64,000 bases of DNA from Halichoerus grypus (GCF_964656455.1 NC_135715.1:167864437-167928436); one strand, 5' to 3'. Counted from the first letter of the stretch, positions 35,301-46,300 are shown. A program made the numbers and translations. The notes: generated from the letters alone by a model not told the origin.

Positions 35301-38300
35301 CACATGCATTATTACATCTAACAAAGTTCATTAATATTCAACAGCCATGTGTGTTCAAATTTCATTATCTCAAAAATTGTGTGTATGTGCACAGCTGAGT
35401 TGTTCAAATCAGGATCCCCAAAAGACCCACACATTGCATTTGGTTGGTAGAAGAATGAACATTTTTACATGGTTATAATCGTACCATACACAGAAGTAAA
35501 ACATGTTTGTCCTTTTCTATTACTTGACATTCTTTGATGTTTCCATCCTTACATGAACTTTAAAGATATTTTTAAAAGTTGCATGTTCCACTGTGTTAAC
35601 CATATCTCAATTATGCTCTTTAAGTTGTTTCTAATTTTTCATTAACACAAATAATGGTAAAATGAATAGATTTGTAAATAAAGGTGGTTTTATAGTAAGC
35701 ATTAGGCTAGGTTACCAGAAATGGATTTACTGGGTCAAAATACAGTTAACAGTTTAGTAAACATTTGCACAAGTAAATAGTTATTTTTCCTCAATGAGCT
35801 TATTTAAAGAATACATAGTTTAAAGGCATTGTAATTAATTTCACAGTACTTCCCAAAAGGTCTGTATTCTTAATGCTATCTAAAATATTTGAGGGTCCTC
35901 TTTTTACTATACACATCTTGCCAGAATTGATGATTATAACATTTAAATGTCCTACTGTAATCAGAAAAAATAAATATTTAGCAGTGTCTACACATAAGCA
36001 CTCAGTAAATGTTACTTATGATTATCATTTTCATTATCATCATTAAATACATCAGTTTTTTACTTCTAATTCTTTTAAGACAGCACTTTTAACATTTAAC
36101 TCTTTAATCCATCTGGAATGTATTTAAAATAAATTTAAGATGGATGAACATTAATGTGCTGTATGAGGTAGAGATCTCTTTTTTTTCCCAAAAAGTCATT
36201 GTTTAATCCACTGATTTTAGAAGAAACTTAGTTGTTTAAAACATGGACTCTGAGCCAGACTGCTTGGACTTGAATCCTGACCCTATCACTACTCAAATGT
36301 GACTTTGGGAAAATCAGTCAAGGAAGAAAATCATTATACTCACTTTACAGGGCTGTACAGATTAAAGCAATCAACAAATATAAAGCCCTTCAACCAGTAG
36401 TGGCGTGTAAGGAATGCTTCATAAGAATTATTGTTATTACTTATTGATGAGGCCATCCTTCCCACACTGATAGGAAAAACCACCTTTTTATCATATCATG
36501 GACAGTTGGGTCTGTCTCTAGGCTATTTAGTTTCCTAGATCTGACTTCAACACCACACTAAAATAATGCTTATAGCTTTACAATTTTGCTACCTGGCACC
36601 TCCTTCTTACTGATCTTTTAAAAATTTTATTAGCTATTCAACATTTATTCTCTCAGATAAACTTCAGAATAACTTTGTTCCAAAAGAAAAGAATACCAGA
36701 ATGCCTGGGTGGCTCAGTCATTAAGCGTCTGCCTTTGGCTCAGGTCGTGATCCCAGGGTCCTGGGATTGAGCCCCACATCGGGCTCCCTGCTCTGCAGGA
36801 GGCCTGCTTCTCCCTCTCCCACTCCCCCTGCTTGTGTTCCCTCTCTCACTGTGTCTCTCTCTGTCAAATAAATAAAGTCTTAAAAAAAAAAAAGTTACAT
36901 TATAAATTAAGCTGGGGAAAAATAACATCTTAAGTTCCAATACTCTCGTCTTTTTTTTTTTTTAAAGTGGGCTCCCTGCTGGGTGTGGAGCCCAATGTGG
37001 GGCTTGAACTCATGACCCTGAGATCAAGACTTGAGCTGAGATCAAGAGCTGGACACTTGACTGAGCCACCCAGGCACCTCAGACAATACTGTCCTCTGAT
37101 AGGAACAGGGTTATTTCTCTCTATAGGCACATATTCTTGTGTTCCTTAGTAAACTTTTTAAGTTTTCTTCGTGTAGGTCCTTACTAAGTTTAATTAATCC
37201 TAGATATTTTATATTTTCACTGTCAATGTGTCTAGTATAATTCTTTTACATATTCTAACTGGTTATTACTGGTATTTATAAAGGCTGCTGATTTTTATAA
37301 ATTTATTTTAAAATCTACTTTTTAGAACTCCAATTCTAACAGGCATTGAGTTGATTCTTGAGTTTTTGAGGTAGATGATTATTTCATCTGGAAGTAATTT
37401 TTCTTAGTTTGTATGACTTTTTTGATATTAAGAAGATTTTCGCTTTGTAGACAGTCAAAACATGTTGATGTTTTTCTTCTGATTGTTTCCAAACACAATG
37501 TCCCCGCCCCCATTCATAATACTCATAACTATTTCATTATAATTCTTCTAGTTTTATTTTGTAATTTTAGTGTTTTAATTCTTCAAATTCTTGGAACCAA
37601 CTAGAATTTATTCTAATACATGGTATGAAACAAGTATGTAAACAAAATTTCCCCCAAAAGACTAAGAGTACTAACAATACTATTTATTGAATAGTTCTCC
37701 ATGTTCTCATTGATTTACAATTCTTCCCTTATATAATAAAGTATAAGCTATATAGTCTGCTTCATGGATTTACTTTCCTAAATGTACACAAAATCTATGC
37801 TAATAACTATTACAGATTTTTGTTATGTTTCCATGTGTGGCTAGGATAGATTGTCTTAATACTTTTTCCAGCAGTTAGTTTTGTATTTTCCCATTTATTC
37901 TTCCCAATGGGCTTTACAATTATTTTAAGTTAACCAAATTCTTTTAGAACTTCAAGTTACATTGCATTAAACATATAAACCAATAGGAAGAATTGATATC
38001 CTTATTAATCCTATCATCTAGGAATGCTGTATTCTCCATGTGTATGTAGATTTCCTTTTATATTTATCAATAATATTTCTTAATTTTCATTCTATAAGTA
38101 TCACCTTTCTTGTTAAGATCACTCCTGTGTATTTTCTACATGTGTGTGTATATGTGTGATTTATAAAAAGTGAGTATTAAAAATTAAGGATTTACATCTT
38201 GTTCCTTTGTTAAATTTTATTTCCTTAGAAAGCAAAAACAGTATCTGAAAGATGAAAAAGGCATATAAAGTATAAGATTTGTAAATGACATACCAGGTGA

Positions 38301-41300
38301 TGGAGGTATGACACAGTCTCCTATAAATTTATTTTCAGCAAGATCTCCTTTTATTTCAGTCTTTTTAAACAGTGTTTCAAAGTGAAAATGAAGAGGCACA
38401 TCTGGAAAAATAAAGTAAAAAAAGTACTTTTAGTGAATATCATTTTTTATAGATTCTAATATTAAGATTGCTTTCTTTCTCTAAGTAGCACATAAGCTTA
38501 GAAGAATAAGCAAAAACTTGAAATGTTACAACTATCAGAAGTGGCAAAGTACTCTCTCCAAGCATACAGACAGCAGTATTTTGGAAATTACTGATTAATG
38601 CCCTAAATAAACAAAAACTCTAATGATGAATAAGTTCATAAACCAAAATAATAGATAAGATGATCAAAATTGTAAGTATTAGTAAGTACTATTCCCAGAT
38701 AAAACAAATGTATCCAAAGGTCTTGAATAAAACATACAGCCAAACCTGGCTGACTCTAAGTCCATTCCACCCCACCCCCACAAACTTTACATTTGAAATA
38801 ATGAGGTTTCTGAAAGATATGTTTTAATTACTTGAGGGAAAACCATTATAATTCAGATGCTACCTTTGATGAAAACACCAAGTTTCACATTCCCTTAGTT
38901 TACTAGTATTATGAATCACAAAAAATACTTTTACAAAGATTAAAACACATTTACAGACTAGCTCTCTTCCTTTAAATAGAGACTGAGATGTCAATTCACT
39001 ATATTTATATTCTATATTCTCACAACCAAAAGAGGAGCTAAATAATAAAGTAGATGTGCTTCACATTTATTAAAGTTTTCTCCTCAATCAAGAATGCAAA
39101 AACAAAACCATCTTCAAAAGTATTTAATAGAGACACCTAAACTTCTTCCTAAGAAACAAAGAAATATTTTATAAAGTAGTTGATGTATTGAAAGTTTTGC
39201 TACTGAAAAAAAACTAATTATGAACACATAAATCAGAACAGACCCAGAACGGGTCTGGATTTTAAACAAAGAAGTATCTCTCCCTCAAATGATCTATTTT
39301 AATAACAGATCCATACTCAAGTGTGGAAAAATACACTTAAAAAAAAAAAAAGTTCATGAGTTTCAACAGGGAGTCTATCCCAAAGGGACAGAACAGAGGT
39401 AGGAAAGATTAGTCCTAACACTATATACTATGATCATACAAAAACTATAAAATGAAACTAAGATTACAAATTAAATGTTATTTAATGCATTTCAGGAATC
39501 CAGTATTTTCCAATTGCCAAAACTTTTATAAGTTTATTTCTCCAAAGAAATATCACTTACTTTTATAAAGAAAATATCACCTATTCTACCACTGTTCCTC
39601 ATGAGTTGTGAGAAAACATGATGTAACTAAGGAAGGCCCTTATTCCACCCATATACCTTCCTTAGTACCCACACCTTTGGGCTTTTATAAGAATATTTCA
39701 TAACACTTTAATACACTTATTAGTTTACATTTCAGTTGTCTAAACTAGAATGCAAGTACTTTGAGGGATTTATTCGTATTCATACTCTTAGTACCTAGTA
39801 AATAGTAGGTATTCAGATTTTTATTAAATGAATGCAAGAAGAAATGAATAACCTAATTAATAGGTGGGGAAGTTAATCTTAACTTATTGGAAGGGACATA
39901 AGAGGATTGAATGAAGGATAATTAATGCCAGCTCTCAGGGTTATATCAGAGAAACAAATGTAGCAGGAGAAAACAGAAAGGCAGTGAAGAGTAAAGGTTA
40001 GGAGTGTGGCTCTGGAGTATGACTACCTCATATCAAATCCTGCCTCCATCATTTACTAGCTGTATGATCTTAGAATAGTAAGCTTCAGTTTTCTTGTATG
40101 TAAGATAAAGAGGAAAACTGGAAGAATTAAACAAGAAAATGTAATGTGCTTACAGGTATGCTAAGCCCAAATGTTAGCTGCATTACCATTGTTATATTTA
40201 TTATTGTTTCTTTCTATTATTAAGCTTTCCTCAAAGATGGGAACATAGTTCCTGCCAGGAACTTAATTCTTTTCTTTTTTTTTTTAAGATTTTATTTATT
40301 TATGTGACAGAGAGAGACACAGCTAGAGAGGGAACACAAGCAGGGGGAGTGGGAGAGGAAGAAGCAGGTCTCCCGCCGAGCAGGGAGCCCGATGAGGGGC
40401 TCAATCCCAGGACCCTGGGACCATGACCTGAGCCGAAGGCAGACGCTTAACGACTGAGCCACCCAGGCGCCCCCAGGAACTTAATTCTAAGTATGGTGTA
40501 GCTAAGAAATCACTCAAAAATTGGTAAGAAAACAAAGATTCAGGATTCAGGGCAGGAATAGGTACAGAAAATAGTGCTTTACAAAGAGGAGCAGTCCCTG
40601 GATGATAAAAAAAACCAAAAGTTGAAAAGGAAAAAGCCCATTTGAGATGTCTTCCCTTAAAGAGAAGAACCTGAGATAACCAGTGTGAAGACTGTTTCCT
40701 TTTTTACCCTAATATTTACTTCAGTTCAATACAGAAACAACTGGAGGGGTGCCTGGCTGGCTCAGAAGAGCATGCAACTCTTGATCTTGGGGTTTTGAGT
40801 TTGAGCCCCTCATTGGGCATAGAGATTACTAAAAACAAACAAACAAAAAAACCCAAAACTTAAAAAAAAAAAAAAAAACAGGAACGGTTCCAACAAAAAC
40901 CAGGAACTAGAAAGTTAAAGGGATGTGGGGCTATACATGCCTCATTCACTCAGTTACAGATTACAGATTTTCTTGAAGTTCAAAAGTTGACTATACCTAA
41001 AGATGGGCAATTTCTTATCCCAAAGAAACTCAATGCTGATTATAAGCAGAGGAATATTATATAGCAGAGAAAACTCCATGCAAAACAACATATTAGGAAA
41101 GAAAACCAACTTACTGAGAAACATTTCAATGGCATAGTCACTTTATCAATAAAATTCTAAATTTTAACACTGAAAAGATCAAAAGCTAGTTATTTCCCAA
41201 TTTAACTCAAAATGGTTTCCAAGGAATTTAAGAATCAACTTGCAAAAGTAGAAGATTAACTCACAGGATTAATTCCTCTATGAAAACTGTTTAGTTCTAA

Positions 41301-41584
41301 TATCCAGTGGCAAAATAATTGATAAAATTTTTATTAGATTCCTTTTATCTATAGGATTAGACTTCACCACAGAATATATTCAGAGTTTACTTAGAAATTT
41401 TTTTATAAGTAGGCTTACCTGATGGCAATGATAGAACAGAATGGAAAGAAGAGTCCAATTCTGATACATGTTCTCTTAATATCTGAGATTTTGAATTGTG
41501 TTCACAGCTACTCCAAGTTGAAGCTGACTGCAAGCAAGGCATTTGTGTAGTATTTAAAAACGTTGTTTCTTTTGAAGGCAAAGT
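20133..41584 (-). CDS. KANSL1L: KAT8 regulatory NSL complex subunit 1-like protein, C-terminal 404 residues, 9 exons (gene continues past 64000)
   Basis: KANSL1L is the poorly characterised paralogue of KANSL1, a scaffold of the MOF/KAT8 NSL histone acetyltransferase complex. The visible exons on the - strand are 41584-41419, 38401-38294, 29453-29325, 26916-26798, 26023-25899, 24460-24406, 23147-23035, 21420-21252 and 20363-20133. They total 1215 nt in one open frame and match the C-terminal part of the human protein as I remember it. Residues of exons 5-7 form the PEHE region ([13 protein letters not shown], then [18 protein letters not shown]), which in KANSL1 contacts KAT8. The N-terminal exons are outside the window. 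One intron is GC-AG. No frameshift or stop interrupts the frame. Confidence 0.93.
20364..21251 (-). other. KANSL1L: KANSL1L last intron
   Basis: An 888-nt GT-AG intron. No repeat or gene is recognised in it. Confidence 0.8.
21252..21420 (-). CDS. KANSL1L: KANSL1L exon (penultimate)
   Basis: The acceptor TTTTCTTGCTAG has a good pyrimidine tract, and the donor is GTAAGT. The exon completes Arg and encodes [20 protein letters not shown] through SLNASQETK, ending in phase 0. In the other two frames its 5' end meets a stop early, so the entry phase is well determined. Confidence 0.92.
21941..22070 (+). mobile_element. Short can-SINE inserted in a Tigger element, with TSD
   Basis: AGGGGTGTCTGGCTGGCTTA head, GTTGGGTGTGGGGCG and an A-rich tail. 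The direct repeat AAAAATACAGCTGA flanks it at 21927-21940 and 22071-22084. Confidence 0.9.
22080..22395 (-). mobile_element. Tigger-type non-autonomous DNA transposon, inverted copy
   Basis: The terminus CTGACCCTTAAAATAAC and inner GGAAGCCTTACCGATAAT are the reverse complement of the family copy at 16036-16324. The right end is AAGGTCAGC. Confidence 0.8.
23026..23040 (-). promoter_or_regulatory. Tandem GC/GT splice donor of KANSL1L
   Basis: Read on the - strand the junction is AACAGCAG|GCAG|GTGTTA. The first site (GC) keeps the frame. The second (GT, 4 nt downstream) would read AGC AGG CAG AGC CTA TAG and stop. Confidence 0.75.
23035..23147 (-). CDS. KANSL1L: KANSL1L exon (third from the end), PEHE, GC donor
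   Basis: After acceptor AATTCCAG, 113 nt encode [20 protein letters not shown], then [17 protein letters not shown], ending after two bases of an Arg codon. The frame required by the next exon forces the donor to be CAG|GCAGGT, which is a GC and not a GT site. A GT lies 4 nt further on but breaks the frame. Confidence 0.9.
23148..24405 (-). other. KANSL1L: KANSL1L intron
   Basis: A 1.26-kb GT-AG intron. I see no recognisable repeat or gene. Confidence 0.8.
24406..24460 (-). CDS. KANSL1L: KANSL1L exon (fourth from the end), PEHE core
   Basis: A short 55-nt exon between acceptor CTTCAACAG and donor GTAAGT. It completes Ser and encodes [18 protein letters not shown], the Trp-Arg and LQPLD core seen in KANSL1-type PEHE regions. 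Confidence 0.93.
24461..25898 (-). other. KANSL1L: KANSL1L intron
   Basis: A 1.44-kb GT-AG intron containing a TC/TA/CA simple-repeat tract near 25570-25620. No gene is seen. Confidence 0.8.
25570..25620. repeat. TC/TA/CA simple repeats
   Basis: Consecutive (TC)n, (TA)n and CA-rich runs. Confidence 0.85.
25899..26023 (-). CDS. KANSL1L: KANSL1L exon (fifth from the end), start of PEHE region
   Basis: The acceptor is CCTTTGCAG and the donor GTATGT, with 125 nt between. It encodes [20 protein letters not shown], then [21 protein letters not shown]. This segment is strongly conserved with KANSL1 as I recall it. It ends with two bases of a Ser codon. Confidence 0.94.
26024..26797 (-). other. KANSL1L: KANSL1L intron
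   Basis: A 774-nt GT-AG intron with nothing else recognised. Confidence 0.8.
26798..26916 (-). CDS. KANSL1L: KANSL1L exon (sixth from the end)
   Basis: The acceptor is CCATGGCAG and the donor GTAGGT, with 119 nt between. It encodes [20 protein letters not shown] to TQNSSSQ and ends on a codon boundary. Confidence 0.92.
27100..27800 (-). repeat. Old L1-like sequence, antisense
   Basis: T-rich text resembling the inverted 5'/ORF1 part of old L1M elements (ttctgggagatttccttaac), with a second L1- or LTR-like piece after about 27640. Diverged, so the ends are approximate. Confidence 0.45.
27900..28372 (+). mobile_element. Tigger-related DNA transposon, about 470 bp
   Basis: Starts near CAATCCTCAACTTACATGG and ends near CATAAGTCAAGAG. 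The internal sequence (ttcagtacagtattcaataa, taggctttgtgttagatgat) matches a mammalian Tigger family from memory. Confidence 0.65.
29325..29453 (-). CDS. KANSL1L: KANSL1L exon (seventh from the end)
   Basis: The acceptor is TTGTTTTAG and the donor GTAGGT, with 129 nt between. It encodes [14 protein letters not shown], then the basic stretch [12 protein letters not shown], which could act in nuclear localisation (an inference). It starts with two bases of a codon and ends with one. Confidence 0.92.
29940..30100 (+). repeat. MIR fossil
   Basis: Contains tgcctcatctgtaaaatgga and aggattaaatgagttaatcc. Confidence 0.75.
30780..31700 (+). repeat. Old L1 (ORF1 region), sense, interrupted by a SINE
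   Basis: A-rich sequence like an L1M ORF1 (gaatggacatggctgaacat, aagttaccagaaaaagggat). No intact frame remains. A SINE interrupts it at 31406. Confidence 0.5.
31406..31533 (+). mobile_element. Can-SINE, partial, sense
   Basis: Contains GGTCGTGATCTCAGGTTGTG, AGTCTGCTTGGGACTCTCC and an A-rich tail. The flanks share a short direct repeat around CTCAGGGA. Confidence 0.7.
33150..33394 (-). mobile_element. Can-SINE, antisense, with internal rearrangement
   Basis: Normal SINE text from poly-T to GGCAGACGCTTAACCG. Then a short inverted copy of the same segment and 28 nt of unrelated sequence appear before the head resumes with AACCGACTAAGCCACC. Confidence 0.85.
33308..33340. repeat. 14-bp perfect hairpin inside the SINE
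   Basis: CTTAACCGCTTAAC (33308-33321), loop AGTCG, then GTTAAGCGGTTAAG (33327-33340). Confidence 0.9.
33808..33952 (+). repeat. MER5A-like hAT fragment
   Basis: Contains acttgttagaaatgcagaat, actgaatcagaaactgcgtt and aaagtttgagaaacaatg, in MER5A order. Confidence 0.75.
34100..34270 (+). repeat. L2 3' end fossil
   Basis: Contains ctgcctggtacagagtaagt and ggtcaataaatgttgaac. Confidence 0.55.
36238..36435 (+). repeat. MIR fossil
   Basis: Contains tggactctgagccagactgc and the diverged tail agattaaagcaatcaacaaa. Confidence 0.65.
36700..36893 (+). mobile_element. Full-length can-SINE, sense
   Basis: ATGCCTGGGTGGCTCAGTCA head, GATCCCAGGGTCCTGGGATT, CT-rich region, AAATAAATAAAGTCTT and an A tail. 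Confidence 0.92.
36951..37080 (-). mobile_element. Can-SINE, antisense, shortened
   Basis: Poly-T, AGTGGGCTCCCTGCTGGGTG, CTCATGACCCTGAGATCAAG, then GACTGAGCCACCCAGGCAC. Confidence 0.85.
38294..38401 (-). CDS. KANSL1L: KANSL1L exon (eighth from the end)
   Basis: The acceptor is TTTTTCCAG and the donor GTATGT, with 108 nt between. The exon completes Asp and encodes [20 protein letters not shown] up to PPSP, ending after one base of the next codon. Confidence 0.93.
39700..39850 (+). repeat. L2 3' end fossil
   Basis: Contains actagaatgcaagtactttg and taaatgaatgcaag. Confidence 0.55.
39985..40205 (+). repeat. MIR fossil
   Basis: Contains aggagtgtggctctggagta and catttactagctgtatgatc. Confidence 0.75.
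40271..40472 (-). mobile_element. Full-length can-SINE, antisense, 16-bp TSD
   Basis: A complete inverted SINE. The exact direct repeat CCAGGAACTTAATTCT flanks it at 40255-40270 and 40473-40488, which suggests a fairly recent insertion. Confidence 0.96.
40744..40879 (+). mobile_element. Short can-SINE, sense
   Basis: GGGGTGCCTGGCTGGCTCAG head, CAACTCTTGATCTTGGGGTT and a long A-rich tail. Confidence 0.88.
41419..41584 (-). CDS. KANSL1L: KANSL1L exon (ninth from the end)
   Basis: The acceptor is TCCTTGCAG and the donor GTAAGC. The exon starts in phase 0 with [17 protein letters not shown] and ends after one base of an Asp codon. The product is Ser/Thr-rich and probably disordered. No upstream exon is found in the remaining 22 kb. 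Confidence 0.93.
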
Positions 41585-42624
41585 CTGCAAGGAAAAAAAA
41601 AAAGACTTCATTTTTGCTTAAAAACTGAATCAGAGAGGATGTAACAGTTATAGAGTACAGTATCTGAATGATACTAGAAAGTCCTGGCTTAATAAATCAC
41701 CTTGGAAAAAAAGCTTGAAAATGACAGAGGGTTTATGAGAGAAGTTATTAAAGGCCATAAATGTGATGAGATTTTACTAATCCCTTTTCAGTTTTTCAAA
41801 AGGAAGAGCAACGTCTGTGAAAATGGGTCTTTCCCTCACCTTATGAAATCACAATAAAGAGAAATGAGTTTGAGGAATGTTGGGTTAAAAGAGAATAGCT
41901 ACATCCCATAATGGTGAGAACTGTAAGAGCAGGTGCTATGTTAAGATTAAGAACTGTGCATACTGTTTTCCTCCTTGCAATCTGTTACAGTCAGTGAATG
42001 AAACTTGAATCTCTGCCTTAAATTCCAATGTCAGACAATATCTACACTGGAATTACTGTGAAGTACTATGAGCATTGTACATGTTTACACTAAGTAAGAT
42101 TTAACTTAATACATTAAAAAAGATATGTATAAAACACACACTATATATGTTACATGAGTTTGTGTTTCTGAAAATAAAGTTAAAAGACTTGAGTCCAGGA
42201 ATCTTAAGAAAACCATGTTGCTAAATCAAAAAAAGTTATGTTACTACATTAAAAAATACATATTCTGTTTAAAAACTGGATTTTAAATTATTTTTTCTGG
42301 TTATAAAATTAGTATACAAAGAAAAGATCTATACAATAGATAAAATATTTTAAAAATTAATAGAGCTCATTTGTACTCCTTCCCTCCCCCCTAACCTCTA
42401 CCTCCTATAATAACATTTGGACTCATTTTCTTTTTTAAAGTAACTGATATTTAAAATGCTTATAACAACTGAGATCTTTAGATGCTATTTTTAAATGTTT
42501 TTATTCTATAAACCCACATTAGGTTTTGTCAACTGTCTTGAGTTTGAGTTTCCCAGCTAACCTCGGCATTTTCTGTGTTTCCACAGCACCCTAGGCATTA
42601 TCTATCTATAACATAGCATTCACC

Positions 42625-42745
42625 TAGATTTCCTCTAGACTACTATTAGTTCCCTGAAGGTTGGGACTAGAATTTGCTCAATCCTGTATTCCCAGAACCA
42701 GATACAGTCTCTAACGTATGGTTGAAACTTGAATGCTAACTGAAT
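42625..42745 (+). repeat. L2 fragment
   Basis: Contains tagttccctgaaggttggga and cctgtattcccagaaccaga. Weak match. Confidence 0.4.
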
Positions 42746-43717
42746 TTTATCTTATTTGTTTTAATAAAAATTTAAGTGAATACAAATTCTCAAATGCATG
42801 TATGCCTGAGACTATTTCATTGGGGAAAAAATAGTTCCTGTTAACATATGCTAAAATTTATCATGTAGTGACTTTTGTTTACATTCCATTAGCCAAGCCC
42901 TAGGTCAGATAGTTATACCTAGCTGCAAGGAGGGTTAGGAAATGCAGTCATTCTGAGAGGTCAAGTAAACTGCTGAGTTTTTATAAAAAGATATCACATG
43001 TTTATACATGATTATAATAGTGTGAGTCATTTCCAAGATTTATTCTAATGATGTTTTATGTATATACTTATGAGAACAGTTGCTGTTTCTTACCTTTACA
43101 AGATACACTGGTTCTCTGGACTCACTCTAGAATTATTTGCCCTTTTATGATATACTTCAGAAAGGTATAAAAAATATTTAAAATTACAAAGAAAAAATGT
43201 GCTAGCCTCCCTTTTCCATATATGGATAGAGCATTATGAATAAAAGGTGATAAAATCTGAATATTTACCATATAATTAGTTTTCTCTTGCAATTTTTCCA
43301 AATCCAGGAAACCCATTAGCCAATTTGAAACTATCCTAAATAATTATGGAGACAAGTGAGGGGCATCTAGGAAAGGCCTTTTTGTTCCCTGCAGAGAAAG
43401 TGAAGCCCAGGAGGCTGAAAAGGAATGGATGGAAAAATAAGAGAAAGACCAGGAGATTCTTGCCAATAAAAATTCGTGTGTCTAGAGGGTGTGATCAACA
43501 GTACCATATGCTGCATAAGATTCAAGCAAAATAAAGCTAAAAAGTATCCACTAAACTTTTTAGCTCTAATAATGAAACAGTCCATATATACAAAAGCATA
43601 TAATTTATAGGGAAGGCATAAAATTTTAAAAAGACAACTATACTCGCCATCCTATTTCAAGAAGCAGAACAATACCAATACCTTTATGCTTTCCCCTCCT
43701 ACACTAGCCGCATGAGC

Positions 43718-44150
43718 CTGTGGCAGAAATTGCTACTTTCCTCCCAATACCTGTGCTCTCTTTCTCTTTCTCTCTGTTCTAGAACTCCTGATTTTCAGCT
43801 AGGCACATTTCTCAAGCCTCCTTGGATCTAAAAATTACTATACAATGGATACGGTCTAGCCAGAAGACCATGAAGAGAAGTTTTCATGTGCAACTTCCTT
43901 TTTAAGGTCACTTACTCCTCCATTCTTCCACATTACACTTGATATGTAGATGTGGTGATGAGCCATCATAACCATGTGGATGAGGAGCTCCAAAAAAGAG
44001 GAGCCTGGCTCCTAGATAACCATGTAGAACATAACTGTCATGCCTAGGATATTTTCAACCTGTTACAAGACAAATAAACTTGTATCTTATTTATGTCACT
44101 ATGTGGGTTTTCTGTCAAATGCAGCTGAACCTGTATCTTAACTAACACAA
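43718..44150 (+). repeat. LTR-like stretch (possibly MLT1/ERVL-MaLR)
   Basis: The 3' part (agacaaataaacttgtatct, then gcagctgaacctgtatctta) resembles the end of MaLR LTRs. It is solitary and non-coding. Both the boundaries and the family are tentative. Confidence 0.4.
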
Positions 44151-44189
44151 TGTGCCTCCTTAATCACATATTTTCTCTCATACCTCCAG

Positions 44190-46300
44190 GAGTAACTGCT
44201 ATCCTGAATTTTAATTTTATCATTTCCTTGATTTCCTTTATAGTTTTTCCACATGAATACATGTAATTCTATATAACTTTTTAAATTTGTATGCTTTAAA
44301 ATGTATATAGACAGAATACTGTTAAATGTATTTGCCTGCTGTATTACCCAACATTATGTACATGCAATTCATCATCCTCCTATTTATAAATATCTGGAAT
44401 GTTTCTCGCGTTTTATTATTATGAACAATGCTAGTATGAATATCTTGTCTCCTGGTACATGGGTGTAAGAATTTCTCTGGAGTATACTGCTAGAAATGGA
44501 ATTGCTAGGTTAAAGAAACGCATGATTGCACACATTCAACTTCACTAGATGATATATTGTATTACAAAGTACTTGTAACTAAATTTACACTCCAATAAAG
44601 CCGACCTTGGCTCTCACTGCTTTAGATTCATGCCAACATGCATATTGTCATATTACCCATATACTTATCCTTTCTGTTTTTGTTAGCTCCTTCCTATAAT
44701 TCTGTTTCCAGCTGAGATGTTTCTTCTTCCTTTGCTATTATTATACTGTAGATTTGCTGTCAAATTCTCTCCACTTTTATTTATCTGAAACTTCTGTATA
44801 TTATCATTTTTAAAGGATTTTTTTGTGACTACAGAATTCTAGGTTGGTTTTTTTTTTTTTATTTTTTCTTTCAGCATTTTAAGGATACCTTCATTTTCAC
44901 CTGGCTTCCACTGTTTCTGGTTAGTAGTTAAGTTTTATTGTTGCCCTGATTTAAAAGTAATGTGTCTTTTTTACCCTGACTTCTTTTAAAATTTTCTCTC
45001 TGTTTTTCATTTTAGCAGGCTTGCCATAATATGCCTTTATGTAATTTCTAAATATTTGTTCTTTTTGAGGTTCACAGAACTTCTGGAATCTACAGGTTAA
45101 TGTCTCTTTTTAGTTTGGGAAACACTCTATTATTGTTTGTTCAAATGGTACTTCCGCCCTATTCTCTCTCTTCTCTTTCCTAGACTCCAAGGACATATAT
45201 GGTTAGATTTTTTTCACTGTCGCACACTTCTGTTGTGGTTTTTGTATTTTTAAAATTCTTTCTAATCCCTATGCTTCCACTTGGTATTTTATATTAATAA
45301 GTCTTTTAGTTTATTAATCCTGACTTCTGCTCTTATTTGTAATCTAATTTGTAGTTAAATTCATCTGGTAAGGTATTAATTTCACATGTTGTATTTTTCA
45401 GTATGAAATGTTCATAGGAGTGTCTTTTTAAAAAGTAGACTCCAATTATCTGGTGAAACAGTCTATTTGTTTATTTTTTCTACTTGTTCTCTATTTTTTT
45501 AAACATATTAATCACAGTCATTTTAAAGTTCTTAGCAGCTAAATCCAATATGAGAATCACTTGACAGTATGATGCTATTGTCTGTTTTTCCTCTTGAAGA
45601 CTAGCCATGTGGTCCCCATCTTTTGCAATGCCTAGTAATTTTTTTAAAGATTTATTTATTTATTTGAGAGAGAGGGAGGAAGAGAGAAAGAGAGCAAGAG
45701 TAGGAAGGGTAGAGGGAGAGAGAATCTCAAGCAGACTCCACGTGGGGTGCAGTGTCCAACGCAGGGCTCGATCTCACAACCCTGAGATCATGACCTGACC
45801 AAAACCAAGAGCCGGACGCCCAACCAACTACACCACCCAGGCTCTCCGCAATGTCTAGTAATCCTTAACTGAATGCCAAATGTTTTTTTTTTTTTTTTAA
45901 ATCAAAAGTCTCCATATGATGTAATCTTCCTTTAGAGAGAGTTCTCTCTTCCTATTGCTAAGTAGATACAGTGCAGATTTCTCCCTTTTAATCTAATGTG
46001 AGTGTTCCTCAGTTAAGTCCAGGTTGCAGCCCTGGTATGGTTAATGTATCTGATTTGCTCTTGGCCCTTCAAGGTTTTCAAGTGTTTGATGTATTTTATA
46101 AAATTCCTCCTGATTATCCAGACCTTAAGATAAAAAGTCTTAAGGGTATACTGAACATCACCCTGCTTTTAAGGGGCTTTTTCATTTATGTTTTTAAGTC
46201 TCCTGCTCTGTGCAGCCCCAGTATTCAGCAAATGTTGAGAAGAACAATGGTCAAAATGTTCTGAAGTGAAAACTAGCCATGTGATTCAGGTCTCCCAAAA
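44190..46300 (-). repeat. Old L1 fragments, antisense
   Basis: Inverted L1M text: ctagaaatggaattgctagg (44490s), then ORF1/5'-like text (agaacttctggaatctacag). A SINE interrupts it at 45640-45846. Confidence 0.55.
45640..45846 (-). mobile_element. Can-SINE, antisense, with TSD
   Basis: TTTATTTATTTGAGAGAGAG, purine-rich body, GATCATGACCTGACC and CACCACCCAGGCTCTCC. GCAATGCCTAGTAAT (45625-45639) and GCAATGTCTAGTAAT (45848-45862) flank it. Confidence 0.93.

Larger units (their letters stand above)
34950..38150 (-). repeat. Old L1 fragments, antisense, split by SINEs and a MIR
   Basis: An inverted L1M 3'UTR (35040-35470, ccacacattgcatttggttg) is followed rightwards by inverted ORF2-like sequence (36090-36230, 36440-36700, 37080-38100). 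No intact frame remains. It is probably more than one element. Confidence 0.5.
29454..38293 (-). other. KANSL1L: KANSL1L intron
   Basis: An 8.8-kb GT-AG intron filled with L1 fragments on both strands, MIR, L2 and MER5 fossils and four can-SINEs. No exon is seen. Confidence 0.8.
38402..41418 (-). other. KANSL1L: KANSL1L intron
   Basis: A 3.0-kb GT-AG intron with L2 and MIR fossils (39.7-40.2 kb) and two can-SINEs (40271-40472 and 40744-40879). Confidence 0.8.

Noticed and set aside
43094..43126. 33-nt exon-like segment on the - strand (11 codons, phase 0/0, acceptor CTAG, donor GTAAGA)
   Set aside because: It fits the frame but has a weak pyrimidine tract and does not match the segment expected before TLPSKE in KANSL1L. 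Could be rescued by junction reads.
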